Position numbers and translations under genes: made by a program. A model generated the notes under the pieces. It had not been told where the DNA came from, did not search any database, and saw only the letters and a list, made by a program, of their open reading frames with translations. A stretch of 64,000 nucleotides of DNA from contig JASBVF010000058.1 in NCBI GenBank assembly GCA_030147525.1, forward strand, positions 124,001 through 188,000. Direction: 5' to 3'. The stretch is from Bacteroidota bacterium. Lineage in GTDB: Bacteria > Bacteroidota > Bacteroidia > Chitinophagales > Saprospiraceae. Positions 1 through 8,748 of the stretch are shown piece after piece (position 1 is the first letter of the stretch; each line of letters begins with the position of its first letter).

Positions 1-707
1 CCGATGTCGGCGGAATGGCGCAGGATTTTTTTGACATCTTTTTCCCGGAAGGCATCCGTGAGGCGGCGCAGCATGTAGTCCAGGTGGTAGGGCACGATGC
101 CGTGACCCGAAAATTCATCCACGGCGAATGCGTTCCGGCAATTTATTTTATTGAAATTCAGCAGCTTGGAGAGACTGTCTTTCTCTATCACCCATTGCTC
201 TTCGTAGTATTGCTGGAAAATATTATTGATGAAAAAAAGACGGAAATCCCTGCGGGAAACGGCGGTAGCCGTGTCTTTGAAAAGTTTGGGATTGATAGAA
301 ACGAAGCTGTCCTTTTCCATCACCGGCGACAGCAGCAACGGCAGGGTGTCCCGTTTTTCATTGATAAAAAAATAGGCCGTGTGCTGCATCAGTGCATCCG
401 TCCAGTTGCGGGGCAGGTTTTCAAATGGGGCTTTGCCGTAGCGGTCAAGGTCCATGAAGTGACGGGGCGCTTCGTGCAACGTTGCGTAGCGGCGTTTGTC
501 AGGGTCCACGGCATGTTCCGTGACGTAGTCGATGTGTTTTTTATAAAAAACAATCAGCTCGGGCGGCAGGGTGAAGACAGCCTGGTGGTTGATTTTGCGG
601 TGGCCGAAGAAGCCCCAGGCGGGGGGCAGAGATGGGCGGAAGGCAGCGAAAATAATTCCCAGCACAACGGTTATCGTTACGGGAAGCAGCAGCGGGTGTT
701 TGCTCAT
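1..707 (-). CDS. Zinc-dependent phospholipase C / S1-P1 nuclease-like protein, 3' part off the window
   Basis: Reading the minus strand from the ATG at 705-707 gives an open frame that runs off the left edge (235 codons visible). It starts with a hydrophobic signal-like segment, followed by WGFFGHRKINHQAVF at about residues 30-45. That is the N-terminal Trp/His pattern of the zinc phospholipase C/S1 nuclease fold, where the first residues and His ligate zinc. Further motifs are EAPRHFMDLDRYG near residue 80 and SGHGIVPYHLDYMLRRL near residue 210, both histidine/aspartate-rich as expected for a tri-zinc site. The product is probably exported and hydrolyses a phosphoester, but the substrate cannot be told. 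The gene starts 12 bases after the stop of the T9SS gene upstream, so the two are probably co-transcribed. The C-terminus is outside the window. Confidence 0.75.
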   Translation of the reverse strand, partial: MSKHPLLLPVTITVVLGIIFAAFRPSLPPAWGFFGHRKINHQAVFTLPPELIVFYKKHIDYVTEHAVDPDKRRYATLHEAPRHFMDLDRYGKAPFENLPRNWTDALMQHTAYFFINEKRDTLPLLLSPVMEKDSFVSINPKLFKDTATAVSRRDFRLFFINNIFQQYYEEQWVIEKDSLSKLLNFNKINCRNAFAVDEFSGHGIVPYHLDYMLRRLTDAFREKDVKKILRHSADI

Positions 708-719
708 GCAGCGGGTTGT

Positions 720-1949
720 TTATTTTGAAACGATGATCTTTCGGGAAGTAGTTTTACCACCGGTTTCTACCTGTAGAAAATAAGTCCCATTCGGCAAGTC
801 CGATAAATCCAGTTCGGCATTCTCAGTTCTATAAAGAATTTGCTGACGCTCCAATGGCTGCCCGATGGCGTTAAAAATACGGAGTTTAACCTCTCCGGTA
901 CGGAAATCAGCGCTTTGAATGTTCAACGTGTTAGTGGCAGGGTTTGGAAAAACCAGGACAGCCACCTCACCTTCAACTACATGACAGTCAGCCCCTTCCG
1001 TGTATTCGTAAAATGAAACGCTGCCTTCCGACCACGTCGAACGCCTTAAGCCGTCGCAATAGTAATCAATGTTGGAAGAATCGGCAAACTCGTGATAATC
1101 GCCTGTTTCAAAATCGTGGTAGCGGTAATAGCTCGTCTGTTTCACCACCTGCTGCAAGTCGTTAAACTCGTATTCGTAATCATATTCCGACCTGAAATAC
1201 AATTTCCAATTGCCCTGGTATTCCAATCTCCAATACTCCTCAGATTTCATTTTTCCGTCCGGGTGCCAGGTGTAGATTAATTTCTCCGGGCCGATGTCTG
1301 TTATGGTACTGTAATCCTCCAGCAACCGGCCCTCGTCATCGTAGGTTTTGATGTTGATATTTTCAATGGTATAAAATGTGTCCAGGATTTGATCCCACTC
1401 ATGATAGCTGCTTCGCACTGTTTTCCCGCCATTGAGGTATTGGTCAGTCCACATATCTATCAAGTCGCAAGGCGAAGGGGCCATAGCAGGATTACAACGG
1501 TAAACCCACATGGTATCCCGCTGGCAATCAGCACCATAGGAATAAACCTGCCTTGAATAATCTCTCTCGATACCGGCAGGGAAAAGGTTCCTTGCCTCAT
1601 GCGAGGAGATACAGCCATTCGCATCGTATTCCGTAACGAGTTGCCAATACTCGTAAATTTGACCGGTACTGTCCCGGCGCAGTTGTATCTCGCTGACCAC
1701 TCGCCCGGCATCATCGTACTTCCACCTTTGTCCGTTGAAATATACACCGGCATCCTCCGGCTCGCCGCCGTACTGGTAAAATGCAGTTTTCCGGTTTTGC
1801 AGGTCGTATTCATAAATTTTCATCCACACAACGGGCCAAGTGCCGTCTGCTGCCTGCGCTTTTGAAATGATACGGGAAATCTGCGGCTGTGCGCACATCC
1901 AAACGGAAGGAAGGAAAAACAGTATAAAAAGGTAATTTTTAGTTTTCAT
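720..1949 (-). CDS. T9SS type A sorting domain protein with YD-like repeats
   Basis: A 409-residue secreted protein. Residues 1-20 form a signal peptide ending in CAQ. The body repeats Tyr/Asp-rich units (YEYDLQNRKTAF, WKYDDAGRVVSE, TEYDANGCISS, KTYDDEGRLLEDY, YTWHPDGKMKSE), which resemble RHS/YD beta-strand repeats. The last 75 or so residues are a classical type IX secretion sorting domain: VFPNPATNTLNI, then IFNAIGQ, DLSDLPNGTYFLQV and a basic end with KIIVSK. The product is therefore expected to cross the outer membrane by T9SS and be anchored or released at the surface. The ligand is unknown. The gene lies 12 bases ahead of the phospholipase-like gene on the same strand. Confidence 0.8.
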   Translation of the reverse strand: MKTKNYLFILFFLPSVWMCAQPQISRIISKAQAADGTWPVVWMKIYEYDLQNRKTAFYQYGGEPEDAGVYFNGQRWKYDDAGRVVSEIQLRRDSTGQIYEYWQLVTEYDANGCISSHEARNLFPAGIERDYSRQVYSYGADCQRDTMWVYRCNPAMAPSPCDLIDMWTDQYLNGGKTVRSSYHEWDQILDTFYTIENINIKTYDDEGRLLEDYSTITDIGPEKLIYTWHPDGKMKSEEYWRLEYQGNWKLYFRSEYDYEYEFNDLQQVVKQTSYYRYHDFETGDYHEFADSSNIDYYCDGLRRSTWSEGSVSFYEYTEGADCHVVEGEVAVLVFPNPATNTLNIQSADFRTGEVKLRIFNAIGQPLERQQILYRTENAELDLSDLPNGTYFLQVETGGKTTSRKIIVSK

Positions 1950-2020
1950 GGAAGTCTGGTTTTAGCTTTATATGATGGCGCTATAGCTTTAGAAATGAAC
2001 AGTGCCAGGACAAATATACA

Positions 2021-2064
2021 GCAAAAAATCAGCGCCTGAACTCACAGTGGGTTCCGGCGCTGAT
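2021..2064 (-). terminator. Rho-independent terminator of the Tricorn-like gene
   Basis: A perfect 9-bp stem (ATCAGCGCC at 2028-2036 with GGCGCTGAT at 2056-2064) encloses a 19-base loop that can extend the helix with GAAC/GTTC. On the minus strand it is followed by a run of six T. It lies directly downstream of the stop at 2068. Confidence 0.8.
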
Positions 2065-2067
2065 CCC

Positions 2068-5000
2068 TCACGGCTTCAACAACTTCTTCAACTCCCTCAC
2101 CGCCGCCTCCAGCTGCTGATCCTGCCCCTTGCTCACAGCGCCCGGATCATTGGGCACCTTCACATCCGGCTCAAGCTGCTGGTTTTCAAGGTATTGTCCG
2201 TCGTTTCCGACCATGCCGACCTGCGGGATGCCAAACACCATTCCGTTTTGCAGCGTCTCCCACCAAACGGCTGTACCCGTTCCGGGAACCGGCATGCCGA
2301 CCAGCTTACCAATGCCCAGCGCTTTGTAAGTGTACGGGAACATGTGCGCATCGGAGTAGTTGCTCTCGCTCATCACGACGATGCTCGGGCGGCGCCATTT
2401 GAACTGCGGCTCGCTGCCCAGGTTCTGGCCACGAGGCATGAAAGTCATGTATTCCTTGCCATTGAGGAAAGTGGCAAGATCGTCGTGCAGCCAGCCGCCG
2501 CCGTTGAAGCGGGTGTCCACAACGATAGCTTCCTTGTTGGCGTTTTTGCCCAAAGCTTCCTCGTATACCGTGCGGTAACTACCATCGTCCATACCCCGGA
2601 CGTGCACGTAGCCGATCCTTCCTTCGCTGAGGCTGTCCACCAGAAAGCGGCAGCGCTCCACCCAGCGCCGATAGCGCAATTCGCTCTCCTCGCCAAGGCT
2701 GATGGGTTTCACCACCTCGTCCCAGCGCTGCTTCGAGGCAGGGTCGAAAAGGGAGAGCAAAGTGTTTTTGTCCGACTTGCGATTGAGCAGGCTGTGGTAA
2801 TTCGTTGCAGCCGTTATTTCCTGGCCGTCGATCTTTTCGATTACTACACCGGCCTTGATTTTTGAGTCGGATTTTACCACCGGACTTTTGGCCATCACTT
2901 CGGCGATTTTCAGACCGGGGCCTTTAAAATTTTCATCGTAAAACAAGCCCAGCGCTGCCGTCTGGTCGGCGTTTTCCATCTTCGGGCGGTAGCGGGCGCC
3001 GGTGTGCGAGGCGTTCAGTTCGCCGAGCATTTCGCTGAGCATTTCAGCAAAATCGTAGTTGTTGTTGATGTGCGGCAGGAAGCGGGCGTATTCTTTTTTA
3101 TAAAAATCCCAGTCCACCTCGTGCAGGTCAATTTTGTAAAACTTTTTAACCACCTGCCGCCAGGCATGATCAAAAAGGTAGGCACGCTCGACTGCCTCGT
3201 TCAGCACCATTTCGCCTTTCACATTCACGCCTTCTTTTTTGCTGTCCTCAATTTTCACCTGTGAAATCTTACCGTCGGCGAGGATGAAAAGATTCTTGCC
3301 GTCCTTGTCCATCACAATATCGCCGACGCTACTGGCGCCGAGTTTTGCCAGGATTTTCGTTTCCTTCGAGCGCAGTTCCGTTTGCCAGAGATCGTAGCCT
3401 TTTTCAAAACGGGCGAGGTAAAACAGCTTCTCGCCATCTTTCGATAAAATGGCGTCATTGAGGCGGGAAGAGTGGATCGTCAGGCGGGCCTTCCGATCTT
3501 CGATGCCGTCGGGTTCGATTTTGATGGGTTCGATTTTTTTCTCTTTGTCGTCCTTTTTATCATCTTCTTTCTTCTCCTCCTTTTTCTCGTCTTTCTTGTC
3601 GTCGTCTTTGTTCAATTCGTATTCCTCTTTGTCCAGTTTGTATTTATCAAATGCTTCCTGAGTGAAAAACATGGCGTAAACATCCGCCTCGCCGCCCCAG
3701 CTGGCGTCATTCTTCATCCCGTCCCGGTCGCTGAACCAGGTCATCATCTTGCCATCGGCGGACCATCGGGGGCGTGAGTTATTATAACCGCTTTTGGTCA
3801 GGTTCAACGGCTCCTTGCCTCCTTCTGCGCTCACCAGGCCCGCTTGTGAAATCCACTGGTTGGGCTGTAAAAATTCCACCAAAAACCACTTCCCGTCCGG
3901 CGACCATGCATACCATTGATCGCCATCGGAGTAGCTGTAATTCTTGTCGCCGGGCAGGATAGTGCGGACGGCTTTGGTTGCCAGGTTGACTACCCGCAGC
4001 GTGGTGCGTTCTTCCAGGTATGCCACTTCTTTGCCGTCGGGCGAGTAGGCGGGTTGAAACTCCTCGGCAGGCGTTTCAATCACCGGTTTTTCTTTTAAAA
4101 TGGTCGAGTTGAAAAAATATTTCTCCTCCTCTCGGGTCAGGGAGGTTTCATAAATATTCCAGCTGCCGTTGCGCTCGCCAGCGTAGAGGATAGAGCGGCC
4201 GTCTGGGCTGAAACTTACCGAACGCTCCTGCTCCGGCGTGTCAGTGATGCGGCGGGTGGTGCCTTCTTTCACGGAAGCAACGAACACCTCGCCACGGTGA
4301 ATAAAAGCGACTTCCTTTCCGTTGGGTGAAAGCGCCATTTCCGTGATATCCTTGTTGACGGATACGATCTTTTCAGGATTGTAGCGGCTGTCGTTGATGA
4401 TGTTCACCGGTACTTTGCGGGGCTGGCTGCCTTCTTTCATCGTATAAAGTTCGCCGTTGAAGCTAAAGCAAAGCGTACCATCATTGCTCACCGTCAGGTA
4501 GCGAACGGGATGCTTGTCGAAGCTGGTGATTTGCTTTTCGGAACCGCCATCGAGGCTCATTTTCCAGACGTTGAAGGTCCCGCTTTTTTCACTCAAAAAA
4601 TAAATCCCCTGCTGGTCGGGCGTAAAGACCGGATTGCGGTCTTCGCCCTCGAAGGTGCTGAGCTGGGTGTACTTTTTTGTTTTCAAATCATATTTCCAAA
4701 CGTCCCTCGTCACGCTGGAGGTGTGATGTTTGCGAAACTCATCCTCGTACCCCTTGCGGTCGTGAAAAACGAGCACCGAGCCATCGGCGTTGAACCGGGC
4801 ATCCTGCGCCGGGGTGGTGAGCAACTGGCGTGGCATACCGCCGTCCACGGAAATTTTATACAACTCCGGCAGCACGCCGCTCGGATATTGCTGGTTCGAA
4901 GCCGCATCCAATTGGCTGGAAGCGTAAATCACTTCCTGATTGTCAGCGGTAAAATCACTGGGGATTTCACTGGCGGAATGATACGTGAGCCGGGTCGCCT

Positions 5001-5298
5001 GGCCACCCGCTGCGGGCATCACGAACACGTCGAAATTGCCATAGCGGTCGCTGGCGAAAGCGATGCTTTTGCCGTCGTGCGACCAGACAGGGTTGAAATC
5101 CTGTGCCTCGTGGACGGTAAGCAGGGTGGCTGTTCCGCCTTCCGCTGCCACTTTGTAAAGGTCGCCGCCGTAGCTGAATACGATGGTTTTGCCGTCGGGC
5201 GAAATGGCGGGATAGCGAAGCCAGAGGGCTTCCGTCTGGGCGTTTGCCAACAGGGTAATAAGGGAAAATGCGAGAATGTGAAAGATTGATTTCTGCAT
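2068..5298 (-). CDS. Tricorn-like protease (WD40/beta-propeller + PDZ + S41 peptidase)
   Basis: A secreted 1076-residue protein related to Tricorn protease. I place the start at the ATG at 5296-5298 because MQKSIFHILAFSLITLLANA is a clean signal peptide; the frame extends 39 codons further upstream without one. The first 570 or so residues are WD40/TolB-like propeller blades with repeated SPDGK turns (ISPDGKTIVFSYGG, WSHDGKSIAFASD, FSPDGRSILYAG). A Lys/Asp/Glu-only linker follows, then more propeller, a PDZ region (GVVIEKIDGQEI) and a C-terminal S41 domain with VVDTRFNGGGW and the likely nucleophile in SNYSDAH (about Ser982). Tricorn trims peptides released by other proteases; export suggests scavenging of extracellular peptides. 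A terminator follows directly. Confidence 0.88.
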   Translation of the reverse strand: MQKSIFHILAFSLITLLANAQTEALWLRYPAISPDGKTIVFSYGGDLYKVAAEGGTATLLTVHEAQDFNPVWSHDGKSIAFASDRYGNFDVFVMPAAGGQATRLTYHSASEIPSDFTADNQEVIYASSQLDAASNQQYPSGVLPELYKISVDGGMPRQLLTTPAQDARFNADGSVLVFHDRKGYEDEFRKHHTSSVTRDVWKYDLKTKKYTQLSTFEGEDRNPVFTPDQQGIYFLSEKSGTFNVWKMSLDGGSEKQITSFDKHPVRYLTVSNDGTLCFSFNGELYTMKEGSQPRKVPVNIINDSRYNPEKIVSVNKDITEMALSPNGKEVAFIHRGEVFVASVKEGTTRRITDTPEQERSVSFSPDGRSILYAGERNGSWNIYETSLTREEEKYFFNSTILKEKPVIETPAEEFQPAYSPDGKEVAYLEERTTLRVVNLATKAVRTILPGDKNYSYSDGDQWYAWSPDGKWFLVEFLQPNQWISQAGLVSAEGGKEPLNLTKSGYNNSRPRWSADGKMMTWFSDRDGMKNDASWGGEADVYAMFFTQEAFDKYKLDKEEYELNKDDDKKDEKKEEKKEDDKKDDKEKKIEPIKIEPDGIEDRKARLTIHSSRLNDAILSKDGEKLFYLARFEKGYDLWQTELRSKETKILAKLGASSVGDIVMDKDGKNLFILADGKISQVKIEDSKKEGVNVKGEMVLNEAVERAYLFDHAWRQVVKKFYKIDLHEVDWDFYKKEYARFLPHINNNYDFAEMLSEMLGELNASHTGARYRPKMENADQTAALGLFYDENFKGPGLKIAEVMAKSPVVKSDSKIKAGVVIEKIDGQEITAATNYHSLLNRKSDKNTLLSLFDPASKQRWDEVVKPISLGEESELRYRRWVERCRFLVDSLSEGRIGYVHVRGMDDGSYRTVYEEALGKNANKEAIVVDTRFNGGGWLHDDLATFLNGKEYMTFMPRGQNLGSEPQFKWRRPSIVVMSESNYSDAHMFPYTYKALGIGKLVGMPVPGTGTAVWWETLQNGMVFGIPQVGMVGNDGQYLENQQLEPDVKVPNDPGAVSKGQDQQLEAAVRELKKLLKP

Positions 5299-5451
5299 GG
5301 TCAGGTGAAATTTTGTTTTGAAAAAAAATGGACGTGAATATAGACAGGCAAAAAGAGAATTGAATGCAGCAGAGTGGCAAAATTCGACGTAGGCTTGCTT
5401 ACGGCCAGTTTTCACCCGAATTGTTTAGAGTAAACAAATTAATTATGGGGT

Positions 5452-5787
5452 TTACATGCTCATTGCAGCTTCGCCTCTTGCATACGGCGCTACGAAGCCC
5501 AGCACAATATCCTTTTGTGCGACACCTTCCTCCGTCAGCACTTTCACCAGGTCGATGTCTGTACGGTTTTCGTGAATCCAGACTTTGCCGCCAATGATTT
5601 GGAAGTGAAACATCAGGCTGTGCTTGTATTTGCTTTCAGTCCAGCCGAGCCAAAGCAGGACGTATTCATCTTTCTCCCGGTCAATAATGAGGTGAGCTTT
5701 AGCCCCTGGTGAACTGGCAAGTTGAAGGGACGCCCGGTGAGAAAGATATTTATCGAGTATCTGGCGATATTTATTTATTTTATCCAT
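5452..5787 (-). CDS. xisI: XisI family protein
   Basis: A 111-residue protein matching XisI, first described as a controlling factor for excision of the fdxN element in heterocystous cyanobacteria. Recognisable features are the N-terminal MDKINKYRQIL, the central DEYVLLWLGW, GGKVWIHENRTDIDL and VAQKDIVLGFVAPYAR near the C-terminus. Its start codon lies inside the end of xisH (13-base overlap), which implies translational coupling and a stoichiometric partner. There is no nif gene or recombinase nearby, so a role in fdxN excision is very unlikely here. XisH/XisI pairs outside cyanobacteria have no settled function. Confidence 0.85.
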   Translation of the reverse strand: MDKINKYRQILDKYLSHRASLQLASSPGAKAHLIIDREKDEYVLLWLGWTESKYKHSLMFHFQIIGGKVWIHENRTDIDLVKVLTEEGVAQKDIVLGFVAPYARGEAAMSM

Positions 5788-6194
5788 TTGTCAATTTTTT
5801 TGGATGCAATATCAACCACAAGAAACTGTAACTGGTATTGCAGGCTGCGCCGTTGAATGAACTTATATTCGTTTAGTCGCTCCCAGCCCTCCTTTGAAAC
5901 AGCCAGAAAAAGCTCCATGTTTAAACCTTGCTCTTCAATGGCTGCCTGGTAATTCAAAAATTGTCCGAGAGCCTCATGAAAAGCGTTGATGATTGAGCCT
6001 CCTGAAAATGATTTTACTTCTATTGCCACAATCCTTTGAACATCAATTAACTGCGCCTTTTTTTCTGCGGCAAGATCCACATCAAAAAATGTGTCATCTT
6101 CTGTAAGATCGATTGTCAATGGATCGGCGACAACATTCCATCCGGCATTTTCAAGGGCTTTTACTATCGCATAGTGAATCTGGTCTTTCGCCAT
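5775..6194 (-). CDS. xisH: XisH family protein (restriction-endonuclease-like fold)
   Basis: A 139-residue protein of the XisH family. I use the ATG at 6192-6194, giving MAKDQIHYAIVKALENAGW, because family members begin with this helix; the open frame extends 17 codons upstream. The order D38/D40 (TFFDVDLAAEKK), then E59-V-K61 in IVAIEVKSFSGGS, fits the PD-(D/E)xK nuclease core. The rest (FHEALGQFLNYQAAI, LFLAVSKEGWERL) matches the family. XisI begins before this gene ends, forming a two-gene unit. The PD-(D/E)xK active site suggests DNA cleavage with XisI as regulator, which is inference. It sits between a GMC oxidoreductase and a Tricorn-like protease, with no mobile-element hallmarks seen around it. 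Confidence 0.85.
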   Translation of the reverse strand: MAKDQIHYAIVKALENAGWNVVADPLTIDLTEDDTFFDVDLAAEKKAQLIDVQRIVAIEVKSFSGGSIINAFHEALGQFLNYQAAIEEQGLNMELFLAVSKEGWERLNEYKFIQRRSLQYQLQFLVVDIASKKIDKWIK

Positions 6195-6286
6195 CTCATA
6201 GTTTGTTTTTCGTCTTTCAAATAAAGGTAAGTCAATTTCATCCAATCTTCAAAACATACAATTTCGAGAACCCGGCAGTGTACGTT

Positions 6287-8017
6287 TCAAATTCCCCCCC
6301 TCCTCATCTCCCCCACCGCATAATCCGCCGCCCGTGCCGTCAGCGCCATGTATGTCAGCGAAGGATTCTGGCAGGCACTGGAAGCCATGCAGGCGCCGTC
6401 GGTGACGAAGACGTTTTTCACCGCCCACATTTGATTCCAGCTATTGAGTGCAGAAGTTTTCGGGTCTCGGCCCATGCGGCAAGTGCCCATTTCATGGTTG
6501 GAATGGCCGGGTGGATTGTTTTCCAGGTCGTTAAACGGACGGATGTCTTTAAAACCCGCTGCTTCCAGTATTTCGGCGGCGGACTGGGCCATGTCGGGGC
6601 GCATGCTTTTTTCATTTTCACGCCATTGGGCATCCACTTTCAGCAGGGGCTGACCCCATTGATCAGTCTGGCTGGTATCCAGCGAAACGTGATTGTCGAA
6701 GTGCGGCAGGCACTCGCCATATCCGCCAATCCACATTTGCCACGGACCGGGGTCGTGGAGTTCCTGTTTTAATGTTTCACCAAAACCCTCCTTCCAGCCG
6801 CCCCTGCCCCAGCCTTGCCGGCCAGCGCCGCCCTGAAAACCGTAGCCACGGATGAAATCTTTCATCGGAGCCTGCCCGGGCAGATTGCGGAAGCGTGGAA
6901 TATAAGTGCCATTGGCCCGGCGGCCTGTATAGTATTGATCCTGAAAACCATCGTGCGTGCCATTCGCCCCGGCCTGTTTGTGGTGATCCATGAGGTAGTG
7001 GCCGATAACGCCGCTGTCGTTGCCGAGGCCGTTGGGAAAGCGGCCGGAAGTGGAGTTTAACAAAATAAAAGCCGTGCCCAGCGTGGAGGCATTCAGGAAG
7101 ACGACTTTGGCAAAATACTCTTCCATCTCCTTCGTGTTGGCGTCGATGATGCGCACGCCCGTTGCCCGTTGTTTTTTATCATCATAAATCACCGAGTTCA
7201 CGATCGCCTCCGTCCTGACGGTCAAATTCCCGGTACGCTCCGCAGCGGGTAAAGTAGCGGACACTGTGCTGAAATACGCCCCGTACGGGCATCCCCAGTG
7301 GCAGCGATTGCGATACTGACATTTGCCCCGGCCGATTTCCTGATGCATCGCTTCCGCACGGGTGAGATTGGCAGTTCGCCCGATGATCATGCGGCGATCC
7401 GCCCATTTGATTTTTATGCTTTCAGCCATGTGTTTTTCAAGGCAGTTCATTTCCATCGGCGGCAGGAACTTTCCGTCCGGCAGGTGGGGGATGCCGTCGT
7501 TATGGCCGCTGATGCCTGCGAATTCTTCCACGTAATCATACCACGGCGCCAAATCTTTGTACCGGATCGGCCAGTCGACACCGTGGCCGTCCCTTGCATT
7601 TGCATCGAAATCGAGGTCGCTCCAACGGTAGCTTTGGCGGCCCCAAAGCAGCGACCGGCCTCCCAGACGGCCCGCCCGCAACCAGTTGAAGGGTTTCGCC
7701 TGGATGTAAGGCTCCTCGGCGTCTTTCACCCAAAAGTCCGCATTGTCCTCGGCGAAGGCGTAGCATTGGCTTTGAATCGGATATTGCTCACGAAGCTCCC
7801 GTGAAATGCGGCCCCGGTACTGTAAACTCCAGGGGGCATTCATAGCGCCGGTGTAGTCACGGCCGTGGGTCAGGTTTTTACCACGGTCGAGCAGGAGCAC
7901 TTTGAGGCCTTTTTCACATAATTCCTTGGCTGCCCAGCCGCCGCTGATGCCTGAGCCGACGACAATGGCGTCGTAGGTGCGCTGGGGTTTTGCCTGCGTG
8001 TTTAAATTGAAACTCAT
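6287..8017 (-). CDS. GMC family FAD-dependent oxidoreductase
   Basis: A 576-residue glucose-methanol-choline oxidoreductase. The start is the ATG at 8015-8017; the longer frame upstream only reads through the word-iterated inverted repeat at 8028-8112. An FAD-binding Rossmann motif (VVGSGISGGWAAKELCEKG, then LLLDRG) lies at residues 18-45. LRAGRLGGRSLLWG is the flavin-attachment loop, and the C-terminal GHSNHEMGTCRMG plus CQNPSLTYMALTARAADY carry the catalytic His and FAD-binding end. Such enzymes in Bacteroidota oxidise sugars or polyols and are often paired with a small gluconate-2-dehydrogenase subunit 3 gene, which is not adjacent here. No signal peptide is obvious. The substrate is unknown. 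Confidence 0.88.
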   Translation of the reverse strand: MSFNLNTQAKPQRTYDAIVVGSGISGGWAAKELCEKGLKVLLLDRGKNLTHGRDYTGAMNAPWSLQYRGRISRELREQYPIQSQCYAFAEDNADFWVKDAEEPYIQAKPFNWLRAGRLGGRSLLWGRQSYRWSDLDFDANARDGHGVDWPIRYKDLAPWYDYVEEFAGISGHNDGIPHLPDGKFLPPMEMNCLEKHMAESIKIKWADRRMIIGRTANLTRAEAMHQEIGRGKCQYRNRCHWGCPYGAYFSTVSATLPAAERTGNLTVRTEAIVNSVIYDDKKQRATGVRIIDANTKEMEEYFAKVVFLNASTLGTAFILLNSTSGRFPNGLGNDSGVIGHYLMDHHKQAGANGTHDGFQDQYYTGRRANGTYIPRFRNLPGQAPMKDFIRGYGFQGGAGRQGWGRGGWKEGFGETLKQELHDPGPWQMWIGGYGECLPHFDNHVSLDTSQTDQWGQPLLKVDAQWRENEKSMRPDMAQSAAEILEAAGFKDIRPFNDLENNPPGHSNHEMGTCRMGRDPKTSALNSWNQMWAVKNVFVTDGACMASSACQNPSLTYMALTARAADYAVGEMRRGGI

Positions 8018-8027
8018 GCTGTTTTTT

Positions 8028-8112
8028 TGGGTGTTTTTGTGTTTGTGTGTCTGTGAGGATTGGGTTTCAATGCCCACAAACACATAAACACACAAAAACA
8101 CAAACACCCCCA
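8028..8112. repeat. Word-iterated inverted repeat (GTGTTTGT word)
   Basis: The left arm at 8028-8056 iterates a word like GTGTTTGT. The right arm at 8074-8112 is its inverted counterpart (words such as GTTTTTGT, GTGTTTAT, GTGTTTGT on the opposite strand). The arms pair imperfectly around a 17-base loop and end in GGG/CCC. The repeat fills the gap between the GMC start and the stop of the upstream membrane protein gene, so it would be a hairpin in that transcript. Confidence 0.75.
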
Positions 8113-8115
8113 TTT

Positions 8116-8646
8116 CTATTTCCTTGTCAGATACCAACCCAGCCAGGCGCCGACAAGGCCCCATTGGCCTATCAGGTCAATGATGTAACCTGTTGTGTTG
8201 CCCTCAAACCAGATGCTGTTCATGTAAGGAATGGTAAGGTAAGCGATTGCGCCGACTGCCAGCGAGCCAAGCATGGCGGTTTTAAAAGTAAGATTGGAGA
8301 AGTTCATCAGAATCCAGACCAGTAAAAACGCTGCCAGCAGGTCTACTACGAATCCACGGAACAGATTCATTCCCATTTCCGTAGGCATGGAAGCGTGGTA
8401 ACTGACTACTGCCCAGGGCTTTCCGCCGTACTTTTCCAGGGCGGCCATTTGGTCTTCACCGGGGGCTGCCTGCGGAATGTAATAGGTGCCCGGTTCCAGG
8501 TTTTCACTAAGCATTTGAATGACAGCGTCCTGATTTGGTGTGTACATCTGTTCGGACTTGTGGAAGTTTACGGCGGCCCAGGAGATGAACTGCCAAACGA
8601 ACAGAATGACTCCGGCGACGATGGTGGCGATCAGTTGATTTTTCAT
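8116..8646 (-). CDS. Four-helix integral membrane protein, function unknown
   Basis: A 176-residue protein with a hydrophobic N-terminal helix (residues 5-26, ending FISWAAVNFH) and three more helices in the C-terminal half (about 98-115, 120-140 and 155-175). Between them lies a roughly 70-residue extracytoplasmic segment containing PNQDAVIQMLSENLEPGTYYIP. It ends in a tryptophan-rich LVGAWLGWYLTRK. I do not recognise a named family. It precedes the GMC oxidoreductase on the same strand and may be an accessory membrane component for it, but only adjacency supports that. Confidence 0.75.
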   Translation of the reverse strand: MKNQLIATIVAGVILFVWQFISWAAVNFHKSEQMYTPNQDAVIQMLSENLEPGTYYIPQAAPGEDQMAALEKYGGKPWAVVSYHASMPTEMGMNLFRGFVVDLLAAFLLVWILMNFSNLTFKTAMLGSLAVGAIAYLTIPYMNSIWFEGNTTGYIIDLIGQWGLVGAWLGWYLTRK

Positions 8647-8748
8647 AATGATTCGAGTTTGGTGAAAAAATTAACTCGAAAATTAGGAAAAAATATGACA
8701 ACCAAGCGCTACGCTACCAGATTTTACAGGCACCAAGATTCACCCGCA

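Noticed and set aside
15-728. Plus-strand 237-codon ORF
   Set aside because: It is the shadow of the minus-strand phospholipase C-like gene, which has a signal peptide and family motifs.
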